Below, piece by piece: positions 11,902-24,898 of a DNA stretch of 64,000 bases. The stretch lies in NCBI GenBank assembly GCA_023846275.1, contig JAIUJO010000089.1:945001-1009000 (forward strand), written 5' to 3'. The stretch comes from Vanilla planifolia (Eukaryota > Streptophyta > Magnoliopsida > Asparagales > Orchidaceae). Numbering within the stretch: the stretch's first letter is position 1; each line of letters opens with the position of its first letter. A model generated the notes under the pieces. It searched no databases. It was not told the DNA's origin and was given only the letters and a program-made list of their open reading frames with translations. Both the position numbers and the translations under genes were made by a program.

Positions 11902-12341
11902 GTCAGCACGTGGTCCCCCCTCTGTGGTATTGATTTTTGGGAACTTCTTTACTATACTATAATATAATATAAATAATATAAATAGAAGATTCTATTCTAA
12001 TTAATAGTCAAATAGAACAAGGTGCACGAGTACCTTTGTGACCTCGTACTCTTTTTGGTTTGTTTGTTTTTTTTTCCAAACCATTGAAGTTAGTGTCCTT
12101 ATGCTAAAGACATAATAGGTAAGGAAAGTGTATGTTAATGATCCCTAGAGGGGGCCACAATTGGCAAATCAAGAGGGGCTTAGTTCGCATGCTTTCCTTA
12201 GCAAGTAGTGTGAGCATAGAGAATGTGAGATGGGTTGCTCTATCACCTGGGCTAAGATTGCTCCATACGTCAATCAATTTATTGCCTAGTCTGGGATCGG
12301 AGGCACTTATGCTTTGCTTAGAAAAAACAACACAAGAAGAT

Positions 12342-12572
12342 TAGGGAAATACTGGTTTGCTTTACCAAGGAAAAGAAATAGTGCGAATTTTTCATTTTCA
12401 TCAATCACACCGAATTACACACTTAAATAGTCTAAACACTTCCTAACAAACAGGTCCACATTACCACTAAATACGCCAACCGACTAACCCACTAACCCAC
12501 TAAATACGCCAACCTACTAACCCACTAACCCCACTGAAATAATGGAAATCTATTTTGAATCTAACTCTAACA
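12342..12572 (-). repeat. LTR (downstream, copy A)
   Basis: It ends (plus strand) in CTCTAACA at 12572, next to the polypurine tract. It contains a short internal repeat, 'actaaatacgccaacc.actaaccc', occurring twice at about 12468-12527. The start near 12342 is set by alignment with the other LTR ('ttaggg'). Confidence 0.65.
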
Positions 12573-12996
12573 CTCCCACTTGATTCAAACTTCACTAAAC
12601 CTAACTTTAGTCAAAACATCTGCTATATGATCTTCAGTCCAAATAAGCTAATCCTAACAGAACTCTTGGAATCTTAGCACAAGTTGAATCCTTAGAGTAA
12701 ATGAGGCTGATTCTTTTGGCGAAGTCACCTTCATCATGTTCATGGGGGTGGACATCCATGCATCCTGTGATGTCATACTTCCTCTTGTTATCCACACCCA
12801 CCTCAGTCTCGCATCCACCATCTGTCGGATTAGAATACCGAGGTTCTTCATCTTTTGTAGTAACTTCTGTTTCATCTCCAATGGCATGCTGCCCAGGAGT
12901 TATTCTGTCACCATCTGCATGATTCAAAGCTTCCTCTTTTAGCCCATGTTTCGACCTTTTGTTCATCAAACTCCAATCTAATCATAGATTTTAAAA

Positions 12997-13055
12997 TTTC
13001 CTTTGTGTGCATCCCTCTTTGAATGCTTTCCTTTGTGTGCATCCCTCCTTGAATG
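12997..13055. repeat. ~29-bp tandem duplication, copy A only
   Basis: 'tttcctttgtgtgcatccct' followed by 'c.ttgaatg' occurs twice in a row, with a 30-bp period. The corresponding place in copy B (about 23877-23906) has it once, so it arose after the segmental duplication or was lost in copy B. Confidence 0.8.
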
Positions 13056-13884
13056 AAATTTTACTTCATTCTCTTCTTTTCTGTTGTCGCTGGCAACCAA
13101 GATTGCTCCTTTTTGAGGCCCAACACACTTTTTTCGCTTCAAGACACTAAGTATCTTTGTACCTTCAAACGAAACAGAAACATCATAACCCGGACGCTCT
13201 GCTTCCTTCAAGGACTTCATGCTCTCAGGCTCCAGAAAGGAGATTGACTCAATATTCTTGGTTGCATTAGCTCTTGCTCCTTTCAGCTCTACGAGACCTC
13301 TCGGACTGACAAAATCTAGAGGATTCGTAGCATCTCTAACCTTCTCTCCTCTACCCATCTTTCTTGCATTGTAATGGGAGTTCTCAATAGCTCTTCCACC
13401 CAATCTCCCTCCAAGCGTTCCTTGAGTCTTGCAGAATTGCTGCTCGCACTGCCCGCCTTCTTGTATTTGAAATCTCTCCCTTCTTGCAAACTATTTTGCG
13501 CTGCCCGCCTTCTTGCCTTCGAAATCTTTCCCTTCTTGCAAACTGTTTTGTTCTTTCTCTTACGACAATCACTCTCCCCGTGCATCGAAGGGTCCTTCAC
13601 TCGTTGCCGTCCGCTCTCGGTATCATTCCCGCCGGCTCTTTCTCTGTAGGATTCGATGCCCTCTTGCTCTCGAACCTCGTCGTTCTCCTCAGGTTTCTCC
13701 TCACAGTCTTCTCGAACTGCTTCATCTTCCTTGGGTTTTACGTTCACGCTGACTTGCTGTGGCCGACGTTGATGCTGGTTACCTTACCAGTGTTGACTGT
13801 AACTGCTCCTTGCCCATGTTAACGTTTACGTAGATGCTGTTATTGCTTATCTCTCATTGCATTAGAGACTTAAAGATCCACTTT

Positions 13885-14012
13885 GTTTCTCTACTTCTTC
13901 CTTCTGCCGAGGCCTGGCTCCTCTGCTTCTTCCATCTATAGTGGCCTGCCATGGCATGGTTCCTCTGGCTGTCCCTTCTGTCGTGGCCGGCTTCCTCTGC
14001 TTCTTCCTTCTA
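13885..14012. repeat. minisatellite next to primer site (copy A)
   Basis: Three to four imperfect units of about 36-45 bp built on 'cttctgtcgtggcctggctc' and 'ctctgcttctt'. They lie in the leader just inside the element's primer-binding site on the minus strand. Confidence 0.7.
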
Positions 14013-14046
14013 GAGTAGATGTCAAAACAGCAATTAAAAAAAAAAC

Positions 14047-14060
14047 CAGGCTCTGATACC
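14047..14060 (-). other. primer-binding site, initiator-Met tRNA type (copy A)
   Basis: The minus strand reads TGGTATCAGAGCCT, the standard plant tRNA-iMet primer site of many LTR retrotransposons. It lies three bases inside the LTR edge at 14064. Confidence 0.85.
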
Positions 14061-14215
14061 AATTATTAGTTTTGGAAGCCAAAAGCCAAAGGTGGAAGAC
14101 GACAAAAAACCTTTTTAATTACCAGAAGAAATAAAAAATAAACTTCAAATTTCATTTTTCATTTTCAATAATCACACCAAATATATTGCTAGACTAAAAG
14201 CTAGCATTAATACAT

Positions 14216-17109
14216 TGACTTCTAAGGTTCAACTCTTGAACATGTTGTGTTTGGAGTGGAAATAAGTAGAGGATTCTTTTTGAAAGACATGGAAGAAAAT
14301 TGAAGAGTTTGACTCTTGTAGATCAGAACTTGAGTCTATTTACACTGCATTTCTATGTGCTGACATTGTTTAGTCTCTTGCACACCATATCCTCATTCGA
14401 ATGATATGTTGATGTTATGTGAACTTGACGTGTTATTGAGTGACATCCTTGAGTTCATTCTTTTTTTTTTAATACTAAACATAAAAGAATTTTATAAAAA
14501 TATAAAAGTGTGATTTTAACGTAGGAAAAAATGATTGAAAATAAGAATCGTGTTTCTTAAATTAATGAATAGTTTAAGATTTAAACTAATAAAAACTTTG
14601 AGAGATTAAAAAATTGATTCTTATTTATTTGCTAAATCAAGAAGATGATTGAATAATTTGGATGCCTAAATATAATTTGAAATTAAGATTATAAAATTGT
14701 CCTAAAATAAATAAGCTAACATCTTATTTTATAGTAAAAAAATCTTAACAAAACTAATGCACGTCTTCAATCCTTGAAGCTTGCAGAACACTCAAAAATG
14801 AATCACTTGTTCTTTACACATAAACTTGTTTCAATGTGAATATGCATGTTAGAATAAAGTGTTAAACATTTATTGTTTGATTCATCAAACACAAAAGTAT
14901 GCCAACAATCATAATAATTAATCCTTTTTACAAATTTTGAATCAATCAGAATACAATATACCATAAATAATTTATTTCTATAATTGCTTTAAAAATAAAC
15001 TAAATCAATTTGAAAAGGATTGTGTGAGCTGGACTATTCAATGAAGTGTAATTGGAGCAAAGTGGTTTTCTTTAAAAAATAAACTACTTCAAAAATTTCT
15101 TAGAAATTTCTTAAAATTTAAGGCTTATTAATAATTTACAAAATTTAGATTAACTTTAAATGATAGTAAAAAATACAAAAGAATAGAAATTGAAATAATT
15201 CCAAAGAAATAATCATAAATTAAAGGAGAGCATTAATCAAGTAATGACATACATGTAAGAGAAGTTCATCATTAACTATTTGTATACTCCTTTTATAAAT
15301 AATTTCTGTTTTTTCTAATTTTATTAAATATTTTATTATCATCAAAATAGAAATGTTATTGTGTTATTGACCTCTTGTCATGGTATTTTGTTTATTGATA
15401 ATAAACACTATGTACTTATAATAAATTTTTGAAGTTAAGTTTTAAATTTTAGATAGATAATGTTTGTATTAATGGGAAAACTTGAAGAAGTATAGCATAA
15501 GCAAAATCCTATAAATACTATTTTAGTTTGAGTAACAAACTATCAAAAGATACACTTTGAATTAAATTTTAGGGACTTTAATTTTACTTTGATTAAAATG
15601 TTAAGCTTGATTGAAATATTTGTCATAAGTCACAAAAGTTAAATTTTATTAAAATTAATATTTTAAAAAAATCCTTAGTAGTGAAAAACTTAATTCTTTT
15701 TTTGTTATCTTGAATTCAGTTTATCTTTCTATTATATCTTACTATTTTTAAATAACTTTTGTAAAATGCACAATTTAATGATAATAATAAATTAAAAAAT
15801 AAATGCTAATTATAATAATACTAATTATTAATAAAAGAACCAGAGGTCCTTACAAGACCTAAAACATGCTGGCTATCATTATCTGTTCTACAATGCAAGT
15901 TCCAAAACTCCTCGGTCAATTGTGATAGTAAGTACAACTACAAATAATTTTTATGCTCTTAGAATGGTTCAATACTCTCTTATCCACATATACAATTTGT
16001 AAATCATCACTAACAATATGAGTAATGAGCTTTTGAGCAAAACAGGGGGTAGTCAACCCAAAATAAGCTGACTTTGAGAAACATGTAAGCTTTATATACA
16101 AAGCAACTTTAGTTTCATGATATGGGAATAAAGTTAAGCCTTGTTTTTACACAACTTGCTTCTAAATTGCAGGACTAAGTAGAACTTCCTAATCATGCAA
16201 TTTCATGATCAAATGATCTTGATCTTTTCCATCTTTTTTATAAAGCCTAAGAAATGTAGGCAACAGATCAAGATAAATTTAACTGTTCTGATGAAATTCT
16301 TTTTCTAAACACTCTCATCAAATCTCATCATTCAACATGCAGTTTTCTTGAAAAAATAATCTTAGTTCGTTATATTGAGCGACTCTTGTGCAGCATCCCT
16401 TCTAGTTTTTTTAAGCCTTTAGAATATTTCATTTAAACAATAATTTTTCAACTAAAAAATAGAAAATACAATAATGCTTCTTTTCTTGTTTAATAAATGC
16501 TTTTAGCGATTAGAAAAAGTCTATAAATAAGAGAAGTTTTGAACAAAACAGTTTGATGAATGTTTATGCAATAAGAAAAATATTTTTAAGCCATTAGTAG
16601 CCCGTGATAATTGTCACTACTGTAGCTACTTCCTTTAGTCGTGACATTCTTAATTATAGCATTCTTCATAAGTCAGTTAAGTTGTTAATTTTCTCTATTT
16701 CTAATTGATTTATTTAAGATTGTTGTTCCTCTTTAATCATTTCATTAATCATAGGATTTTGGTCATATTGATTTTTATTTTATGTCACCAAATCGTTTTC
16801 CCCTATTGTCATTTGATTTTGCTATGAAGCTATCATAAATTGTTTCTTTTATGAGGGTCTAGCAAATAAGGCTTTTGCTAAATGATTTTTATAATTTTTT
16901 TCATAGATTTTGATGGGATTAGATGTAGCTGTTTAAGTAGAATCACCTAAATATCATTGTTGTACATTTTAGTTCTCATTAATTTTCCTATTTCATGTTT
17001 TTTCATATAAATTATTCTTATTTAAAAAACTAATATTTTTAATATAAACTTAAAACTTTTATAAAATTCTTTTAAGAAAATTATTTGAGTATTTTTGTGA
17101 GAAACTTAA
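14216..17109. other. AT-rich part of duplication copy A, no gene
   Basis: Very AT-rich sequence with no open frame of note; the 61-codon frame at 15916-16101 has no motif. It matches 25061-27968 closely. I could not classify it as a known repeat. Confidence 0.5.
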
Positions 17110-19579
17110 ATTTTTATTCATAACAATTCATCCGCTTCTTGTAGACCTAAACTACATCATGTCTTTATGAAGTATTATTTAAAAAGGAAGGGGTTAATTG
17201 TTTAGAATTAAAAAATTGTCTTTCTTTTAAAATATTTAAGAGAATTCTTTGATATATATTTTTAATAAAAATAAGTATGTCTTTAAAATGAGTTTTTGTA
17301 AATATTAAATTTATTTTTTAAAAAAATTACCCTATTTAAAAATATGTTCATTTTCTTTTCATAATAATTATTTAAAAAAATATCAAAAAATTTGTATGAA
17401 TAAAAAATGATAGGAAAATTATTTTCAAGTGATTTAGCTTAAAATGAAGCCTTTACCTACCCCTACAAAAATATAACAAAAAAAAAATAACTAATATAAC
17501 TCTATTGCAGAATGATTGGTAGGTTAAAACATTACAATAACAAAATAATAGAAAAAATGAATGCAAAAAAAATTTATACTTAAAAAATGTTGAATGAGGT
17601 GCAAGTATTTTAAATGAATTAAATAAAAAAATTAAAAACTTCACTCATTTGAGAAGAAAGTGAAGATTACTAGTTTGATATGTGAAGGACAAATCATATT
17701 GATGTGATTATGAGCATTGGGTGGTAATGGCTTAAATGTCATCACTTGAAAATTTTTCTTTAAATTTTGTAAAAAATTCATCAATCAATTTTATTCAGGA
17801 AATGACTTATTTATAAACATTTTTTAATTACAAAAAGTACTTACCAAACTTATTAATTAATCATTATGGATAAATTATGAAAATCCAAATGACTTCAAAT
17901 AATGTCTAAAAGAGCCATAACACAAGAACCGCTCGATCTAAAGGCTCCTAGATTATTTCATCATGAGAAAAACATGATGAAATGGCTTGGATTAAAAAAA
18001 GCACTATTTGATCTGGATTAGTGTATCTAAATTGTGATAAAATGACAAGATTTTTTCTCTTATGCATGGATAAAATGAGTGGTGTTCAATTATGAAATTG
18101 CATTATCGAACAATGAATCTAATTCAATGTTTTTAAAAGGAAAATAAGATTATGATCATTTGATTACATAATTGCATGATTTGATGATAGAATCGTCTTA
18201 ATAATTTTGAGCATAATCATGCAAAATGGTTACACATTTTAGTCCCAGATTGGATTGTTATTACTATATAAGAATTTTCTTATGCAACATAAGAAGTCCA
18301 TTGTTTGGGCTCAGTAAACCCCTGGTTCACTCTAAAGTGATTTCCCTTATTGCTAATACACTCATACAATATTAAATTTGGATTTTTTGAGTTATGTATT
18401 GAACAAAATTTTTTTGATGAGTTTAGTATTATTTTATCAATCTGATAAACCCAACCACACATATTTAGAAGCTATGCACTAATCGAACACTTTTGATTAT
18501 TATTAATAATAGGTTTTTCTTTTTTAATATTTTTAATTATAATTTTATTTTTATGTAATCAATTATTATAATTGCAATACACTTTTTAGAATAAGTTATT
18601 CATATAAAAATTCTAATTATATTATTAAGAATAAAATAATTCTTTAGATGGCTGACTTTTCATTAAGATTTTAAAATCCAAATATTGTTTCTAAAATGAT
18701 TAATTAAAATAAAATTTTGTTATTGGCCCTTAAAGGAGTGATTTTAATTAGGCTTACCATTCTAATAAAAATAAAATTATAATATCTAAAATTAAATTCA
18801 AAATATTTCTTAGTTATTTGTTAATCCAACCAAAATGATCATCACAAAATTTCACCTTTGCTCATCTTTATTTTCAATGTTTAGCTTTAATAGAGGTATC
18901 ATCTATCCAAAATTTAAAATTTATTTAAGAAAATGCATTAGTAATACTTAGATGTTATGATCATCTGACAAAATATCAGGACAATGGGTCAACACAACAA
19001 CCTCTCTTTCTTGATGAAAACATAACTTTTAATAAAATCATTAAAGCATAAATTATTTTTAAAAATAAAATGCACAGTTATTAAAGATAAGCTCCTTTAC
19101 ATGTACACCAGACTAGATTAATGTTCCCTTATAAGTTATGCTCATTTTAATGTTTCACTTTCTATTCTCCCCCACTTTGTCATCACTTAAAAAGAGTTAA
19201 TCTATATTTAATAAATTGTTCACAAATTTATAATCTTTTCAAATTATCAACCAACTAATCAATTTCTTTAAGTCTATTATGTTCAAATTATACCTATATC
19301 TATTGATCTAAGACTTGCATAATTTCTTTCAAATATATTTAATTCTTTCTATATAACTATTACCAAAATTTGTTATTTATGCTATCTTGTGTAATGCATG
19401 ACTAAATATTTGTTAAAATGGAGTATGAAAGATTAAGGTGTATCACCAATCATAATTCATCTACAACTTTTTTGTTAGGAAGATCATTACAAAAAATTAA
19501 ACTTTTAGAATTTTTTTGACTTTTTTATTTATTTATTTTTATTTTTATTTTCTAAACATTATTTTTCTTCTCACTGGAA
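17110..19579. other. unshared spacer between the two copies
   Basis: An AT-rich stretch of about 2.5 kb not found after copy B. Its short open frames (17453-17644, 18280-18462) have no recognisable motif. Confidence 0.5.
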
Positions 19580-22349
19580 TATTGATAGGTCCCAATGATA
19601 TGCTAAGAAAGTCTAAACCACCAAAGTAGGCTTGGTTGTAGGAAACTCTTTGCCTTACCTTGTTTAATTGAAGTTTCTCTTGCTAATTCGACCATTAAAT
19701 CTTGCAACTGCTGAAATTTCTACCAATTCGCTTCTCACTTTCCATTTGTCTAAGTCGAAGAAATCCAGGCATTTGGAAATAACACTAACTAAGAAATCAG
19801 ATAATCTATATGGAAGATATATATGAAGACTATCCAAGTATAGTGAAACTAACAAGTAGTGACCAGGACCTGTTAAGTGAACAAGCTAAGTTTTTCAAAG
19901 GAAAAGAATAGGTCTGTCAAGAAGACAAGCTCCATGCTGAAGCTCAAGTCAACTGATCCTCAAAGGCCCCCTTCCCAACCCTGTCTCGTATTGAGTGCCA
20001 AACCAAAATAGTTTATTACTAAAGGGCTCAGGGATGTGCTTGATCTAGATATAAGCTTCTTAGGGGAATCTTTACGAGCTACTAAGTCACAGTCAGAAGT
20101 TCCCCTATAGAGGCCCCAGAAGCCCCTAACTTAGAAAAAAGAGATGAACTAGTTTGATTCTTTTTTCCAAAGGTTTTGTAGCAAAGGGAAATCTTCATCA
20201 GTAGTGGAATGGAATCATTCGATCCAGGCAACAAGAAATTCCCTACCTGTTTGAGGTATTCTACTTTCATACTAAAGACCTATTCCAGATAAGGTCGATC
20301 AGTTCATAAGGCAGGGACATAGACTCTCTCTGCTTAAGGCAGATTGACTAGATAACAGATTATAGATCGAAGTCAAGGTAGGCGTTTTTCCCTCCCACCC
20401 AAGATAACCAACATTTTCTAAGGCCTAATTGAATACTTATCTATAGTATCCTCCATTGAATGAAGCCTCCACTCACTCCACCTACCCTTAACTCAGAGTG
20501 ATCAACTACTGTTATTACTCGACTACTAATTCATAATTAGAAAGGAAGTTGATTAGCAAGAAAATGGTCCCTACGGCTAAGTCAGTCTCAGCTCAATTAG
20601 TTTTGCCAGGTCAAGGGGTTGAGGGGGGACTTTTGAGAATAGCTTTTAGATAAGTATGTGAAAGATGTTTTGTGGCATGATCAGAGAAGAAAAGTCTCTC
20701 CATATATTGGTCAAATTCATGAGGACATGCTGGTGACAAGTGGGGTATGACACCAATAATTGCCAAGGAAAGCTGATCTCCATATCATCTATTGTCAAAA
20801 GAACAAAAGAAGGATGTTTTGTAGATAAAGGCTTCACTTGAATGAACTACTCCGACCCAAACTTGTCCTCGTGAAAGAGGCAATCGCAGAGTTCTGTCTT
20901 TCCATAATCAGATTAAATAGAAAAGTAGAATAAGACTTGGTGGATGAGAGCAGAGGTGCAAAGAAGTTCAAATTTCATCTTTCTTCTTTTCTTTGAATCC
21001 ATTTTCAATTTTTCAGTTGTCCATTTAGATTCCTCCTTCTGGTGAACATAAGAAGAAGGGGACTTACGTTGACAGAGATTGAGAAGAAAGCCTATTTGAC
21101 CATTGATTGTGAAAAGACTTTAAGCCTTTATGCTTATTCTTTTGAGTCAAATTGGGTGCATGGAAAGGAAGGGGAGTTTCTTTTGGATGTTTGAGAGCTA
21201 ACGAGGAGAAAACCCATTAATAGATATACGAGGAGGACAAACATCGAAGCCAGCACCCAAGCCCTATTTTCAAGCATTGACCATTGACTCAAGCAAATAT
21301 TGCCAGCTTCACATTACAACATGTCTCCTCAACAAAGAGCGCCTGGCTCCACACTAAACTGAGAAATCGGACACCTTGGGCCTAACCAACAAAGCATTCC
21401 ATTGAATGAAGCCCACTTCCCTCCTATAAAGATGCTTTCGAGAGAGAACTCTTGCTCCTTGGCTCCCTGAATTCGAGAGACGAGACAAAAGATGCATAAA
21501 TTGCAAAGAAGACTATGGATGCGAAGTGATCCACTATCTTATGTCTAGGAGTAAAGAAGAGACCACCTTCAATCAACAAAGCACTTATTTTGTTGCTCGG
21601 CCAAGATGTGTGAAAGGGAACCCTCTTCCAAAATGTCTCTAAAGGTGGATAATGGAAGTACTATTTTGCTACTTTGACTTTAAATTTTTTCAACTACTGT
21701 GATGAAAGAAAGCAAGGAAACTCAGTTTTTTGTAGGTTCGAATAATCAGGTCACTAAGGTCCACTCGTTAAGTAAAGCCTCACTTTTTCGGATTCACTAA
21801 ACCTACCTTTTGACATTGATAGATGGTCTAGTATCATAGATTAGAAGGTTAGATTCTCTATAAGCATGTCTAATCAACGAATTTCACAGCCACCTAAAAC
21901 TAGGGTACAAAAAGCTAAAGTACTTCTAGTCCACCACTAAGAACTTCTGGCCATCAGATTACCTGTTATCAACTTCACCCTAACAACTCGAATTGCATAA
22001 TACCATGACGCTTAATATAAAAGCCCTTCGAAATTGTCCTGAGGTGCAATTACACAAAGACCCACATGTGAAACAACCGCGGGCCAGGAAAGAAAGACGA
22101 CAGATAGTAATCCCTTTCAACAAGTCAACCTGCAGAATTGAACACAACAGTGACTTCGACCATGTTCTTCTATCAATCTTTTGGCCCTTGCTGAACTCCT
22201 TATTCTGTAAACCTCTCACTGGTTGATCTGATTGAACCTCATGAGAGCCCAACCTGATTCAAAAGTTCTCCAAAAAAGATTCCATGAATCTAGGGACCCC
22301 CAAGTATAAACCTCAAACCCGGCTTCCCTCAATTATCAAGTGATGTTCC

Positions 22350-22374
22350 CCTTCTCTTCTCCAAGAAGAGAAGG
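22350..22374. other. perfect 11-bp hairpin (copy B)
   Basis: The arms are CCTTCTCTTCT (22350-22360) and AGAAGAGAAGG (22364-22374), identical to those of copy A. Only the loop changed, from CGA to CCA. Confidence 0.7.
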
Positions 22375-22559
22375 ATGTCGAGTGGTACGATATCATGTAT
22401 TACATGAATTACCAACCTGTTGATTCAGGAAGTTCACGCTACAAAGAATGGAGCCATATGATGCGAGAGTGCCACATAGGATTGATATGAATTCAAAGAA
22501 TACGTGTATGTTGTCGCGAAGAAGTATATCAGCAGATGTCGTATTCTATGAATTCCTTG

Positions 22560-22750
22560 GGAATATTTTCATAGGGAGGATATAGCCCATGAAGATGCCT
22601 TCAAAATCAGCTTGTTCTTTAGTATGCTAAAAGAAAGCGCATTCAACTGCTATGTCATGCTTCTAGAAGGCTCCATCAACCATGGGCTGAAATGGAGCAA
22701 AAAAAAAATTTGCACTGATTCGATGAAGTTTACTTTATCTCCACAGCCCA
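22560..22750 (+). pseudogene. retrotransposon gag-like fragment (copy B)
   Basis: This is the duplicate of the copy A gag-like fragment. It differs by substitutions and by an A-run expansion near 22702, which breaks the reading frame in the 'WSEKEF' part. It is not coding as it stands. Confidence 0.38.
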
Positions 22751-23219
22751 ATGTGTTCAACAAGACAAACCAAGCGAGTCGATAGGGGATCCCCTCTCCG
22801 TGGTTTTTGATTTTTGGGAACTTCTTTACGATACTATAATATAATATTATAGTATAAATAGAAGATTCTATTCTAAGAAATAGTCAAATAGAACGAGGTG
22901 AACAAGTACCTTTGTGACCTCGTACTCCTTTTAATTTGTTTGTTTTTTATTTTTTCAATCCATTGAAGTTAGTGTCCTTATGCTAAACACATAATAGGTA
23001 AGAAAAGTGTATGCTAATGATCCCCAAAGGGGTCCTAATTAGCAAACTCAAGAGGGGCTTAGTTTGCATGCTTTCCTTAGCAAGTAAAGTGAGCACAGAG
23101 AATGAGAGATGGTTTGCTCTATCACTTGGGCTAGGATCGCTTCGCACCTCAATCAATTTATCTCCTGTTCTAGGACCAGGGGCACTTATGCTTTCCTTAG
23201 CAAAACCAGCACAAGAAGA

Positions 23220-23451
23220 TGAGGGAAATACTGGTTTACTCTACTAGGGAAAAGAAAAACTGTGAATTTTTCATTTTCATTAATCACACCAAATTACACA
23301 CTTAAATAGTCTAAATGCTGTCTAAAAAATAGGTCCACTTTACCACTAAATACGCGAACCGACTAACCTACTAACCCACTAAATACGCCAACCTACTAAT
23401 CCACTAACCCAGCTGAAATAATGCAAATCTGTTTTGAATCAAACTCTAACA
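23220..23451 (-). repeat. LTR (downstream, copy B)
   Basis: About 230 bp, ending at 23451 directly beside the polypurine tract. It shares the 'actaaatacgc.aacc.actaac' double repeat with copy A and aligns to the upstream LTR starting at 24913. Confidence 0.68.
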
Positions 23452-23460
23452 CTCCCCCTT
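23452..23460 (-). other. polypurine tract
   Basis: The minus strand reads AAGGGGGAG immediately before the LTR start TGTTAGAG, the classic plus-strand priming site. In copy A the same place (12573-12581) reads AAGTGGGAG, which is mutated. Confidence 0.82.
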
Positions 23461-24898
23461 GATTCAAACTTCACTACACCTAACTTTAGTCAAAACATGT
23501 GTTGTATGATCTTCAGTCCCAATACGCTAATCCTAGCTAAACTCCTGGAATCTTTGCACAAGTTAAATCCTAAAAGTAAATGAGGTCGATCCTTTTGGCG
23601 AAGTCACATTCTTCATCATGTTCTTCGGGGTCGACATCCATGCATCCTGTAATGCCATACTTCCTCTTATAATCCCCACCCGCCTCGACCTCGCATCAAC
23701 CATCTGTTAGATTAGAATACCGAGGTTCTTCATCTTTTGTAGCAGCTTTTGTTTCATCTCCAATTGCATGCTGCCCAAGAGTTATTCTGTCACCATCTAC
23801 ATGATTCAAAGCTTCCTCCTTTAGCACATGTTGCGACCTTTGGTTGATCAACTCCAATCTGATCATAGTTTTCGAAATTTCCTTTGTGTGCATCCATCCT
23901 TGAATGCAATTTCACTTCATTCTCTTCTTTTCTATTATTGCTGGCAACCAAGATTGCTCCATTTTAAGGCCCAGACCCTTTGTCGCTTCAGAACACTAAG
24001 TGTCTTTGGACCTTCAAATGAAACAAAAACATCATAACCTGGAAGCTTTGCTTCCTTCAAGGACTTCATGCTTTCAGGCTCTGGAGAGGAGATGGAATCC
24101 ATATTCTTGGTTTCATCAGCTCTTACTCCTCTCAGCTCTACAAGACAATCTTGGACCAGCAAAATCTAAAGGATTCACAGCATCTCCAGCATTCTCTTTT
24201 CTACACATCTTTCTTGAATTTTAATGGGAGTTCTTTGCACGTCTTCCACCAAATCTCCCTCCAAGCCTTCCTTGAGCCTTGCCAGAATTGTTGCTCGTGA
24301 TGCCCGCCTTCGTGTCTTCAAAATCTCTCCGTTCTTGCAAACTATTTCACATTGCCCTCCTTCGTGTCTTCAAAATCTTTCCCTTCTTGTAAATTGTTTC
24401 GTTCTTTCCCCTACGGCAATCACTCTCCCCACGCCTCGAAGAGTCCTTCACTCATTGCCTTCCACTCTCGGTTTCATTCCCGTCGGCTGTTTCTCTGCAG
24501 GATTCGACGCCCTCTTGCTCTCGGACCTCGTCGTTCTCCTCAAGTTACTTCTCACAGCCTTCTCGAACTACTTCATCTTCCTTGGGTTTTAAGTTCACAC
24601 TGACACTATCGTGGCCAACGTTGATGCTGGTTCCCTTACCGGTGTTGACTGTAATTCCTCCTTTCAAACGTTTATGTTTACGTAGACACTGCCATAGCTT
24701 GTCTCTTTGCACGAGAGACTTAAAGATCCACTTCGTTTCTCTGCTTCTTCCTTCTGTCGTGGCAAGGCTCCTCTGCTTCTTCCTTCTATCGTGGCCTGGG
24801 TCCTCTACTTATTCCTTCTACCATGGCCTACTGTGGCCTGGCTCCTCTGCTTCTTCCTTCTGGAGCAGATGTCAAAACAATTAAAAAAGCGAAACCAC
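23461..24898 (-). pseudogene. internal region of the LTR element (copy B)
   Basis: Homologous to the internal region of copy A, with shorter open frames on the minus strand (23893-23696 and 24162-23935) that keep parts of the charged protein text, such as GDRITLGQHAIGDETK and ESMKSLKEA. Frame breaks differ from those of copy A. No pol motif is visible. Confidence 0.4.
24741..24869. repeat. minisatellite next to primer site (copy B)
   Basis: Imperfect units based on 'cttctgtcgtggc..ggctcc' and 'tctgcttcttc', three to four copies, at the same place as in copy A but with different unit arrangement. Confidence 0.7.

Larger units (their letters stand above)
12573..14046 (-). pseudogene. internal region of the LTR element, charged-protein ORF remains (copy A)
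   Basis: Minus-strand open frames at 13747-13316 (143 codons), 13403-12978 (141) and 12969-12634 (111) are in different frames and together cover most of the internal region, as if one larger protein had been broken by frameshifts. Their products are very rich in Lys, Arg, Glu and Asp, for example CRKRKNKTVCKKGKISKARR in the first. I recognise no known domain: no zinc knuckle, protease, integrase or RT motif is visible. Copy B preserves similar text (for example DGDRITLGQHAIGDETK) with different breaks. It could be a divergent gag or a captured host gene. Function unknown. Confidence 0.4.
12342..14215 (-). mobile_element. short non-autonomous LTR retrotransposon (copy A)
   Basis: On the minus strand the order is upstream LTR (from about 14215 down to 14064), primer-binding site, internal region, polypurine tract and downstream LTR (12572 down to about 12342). 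The primer-binding site TGGTATCAGAGCC (complement of 14048-14060) matches the 3' end of plant initiator-Met tRNA. The two LTRs share blocks such as 'attttcattttcat.aatcacacc'. The internal region is only about 1.5 kb and shows no protease, integrase or reverse transcriptase motif, so mobilisation would need an autonomous partner. The LTR edge next to the primer site has mutated from TG to TA. The outer end of the upstream LTR is uncertain. Confidence 0.75.
8696..17109. repeat. segmental duplication, copy A
   Basis: This 8.4-kb stretch matches 19580-27968 in the same orientation from end to end. Similarity starts near 'attgatag..c.aatgatatgct' (8696 and 19580) and stops at 'gagaaacttaaat' (17108 and 27967). 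A hand-aligned sample of about 250 nt from the left, organelle-like half differs at about 10% of positions. A sample of about 180 nt from the right, AT-rich half differs at about 5%. The unit contains a gag-like fragment, a hairpin, a short LTR element and an AT-rich tail. Confidence 0.93.

Noticed and set aside
12701..13822. Plus-strand open frames over the LTR element interior (73, 91, 112 codons)
   Set aside because: They are antisense to the element, whose primer site and polypurine tract set its direction as minus. Their products are Ser/Leu/Cys-rich shadows.
22560..22750. Whole window as a mitochondrial contig
   Set aside because: The AT-rich stretches, intron-split nuclear genes and giant microsatellite do not fit a plant mitochondrial genome. 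Only limited blocks look organellar.
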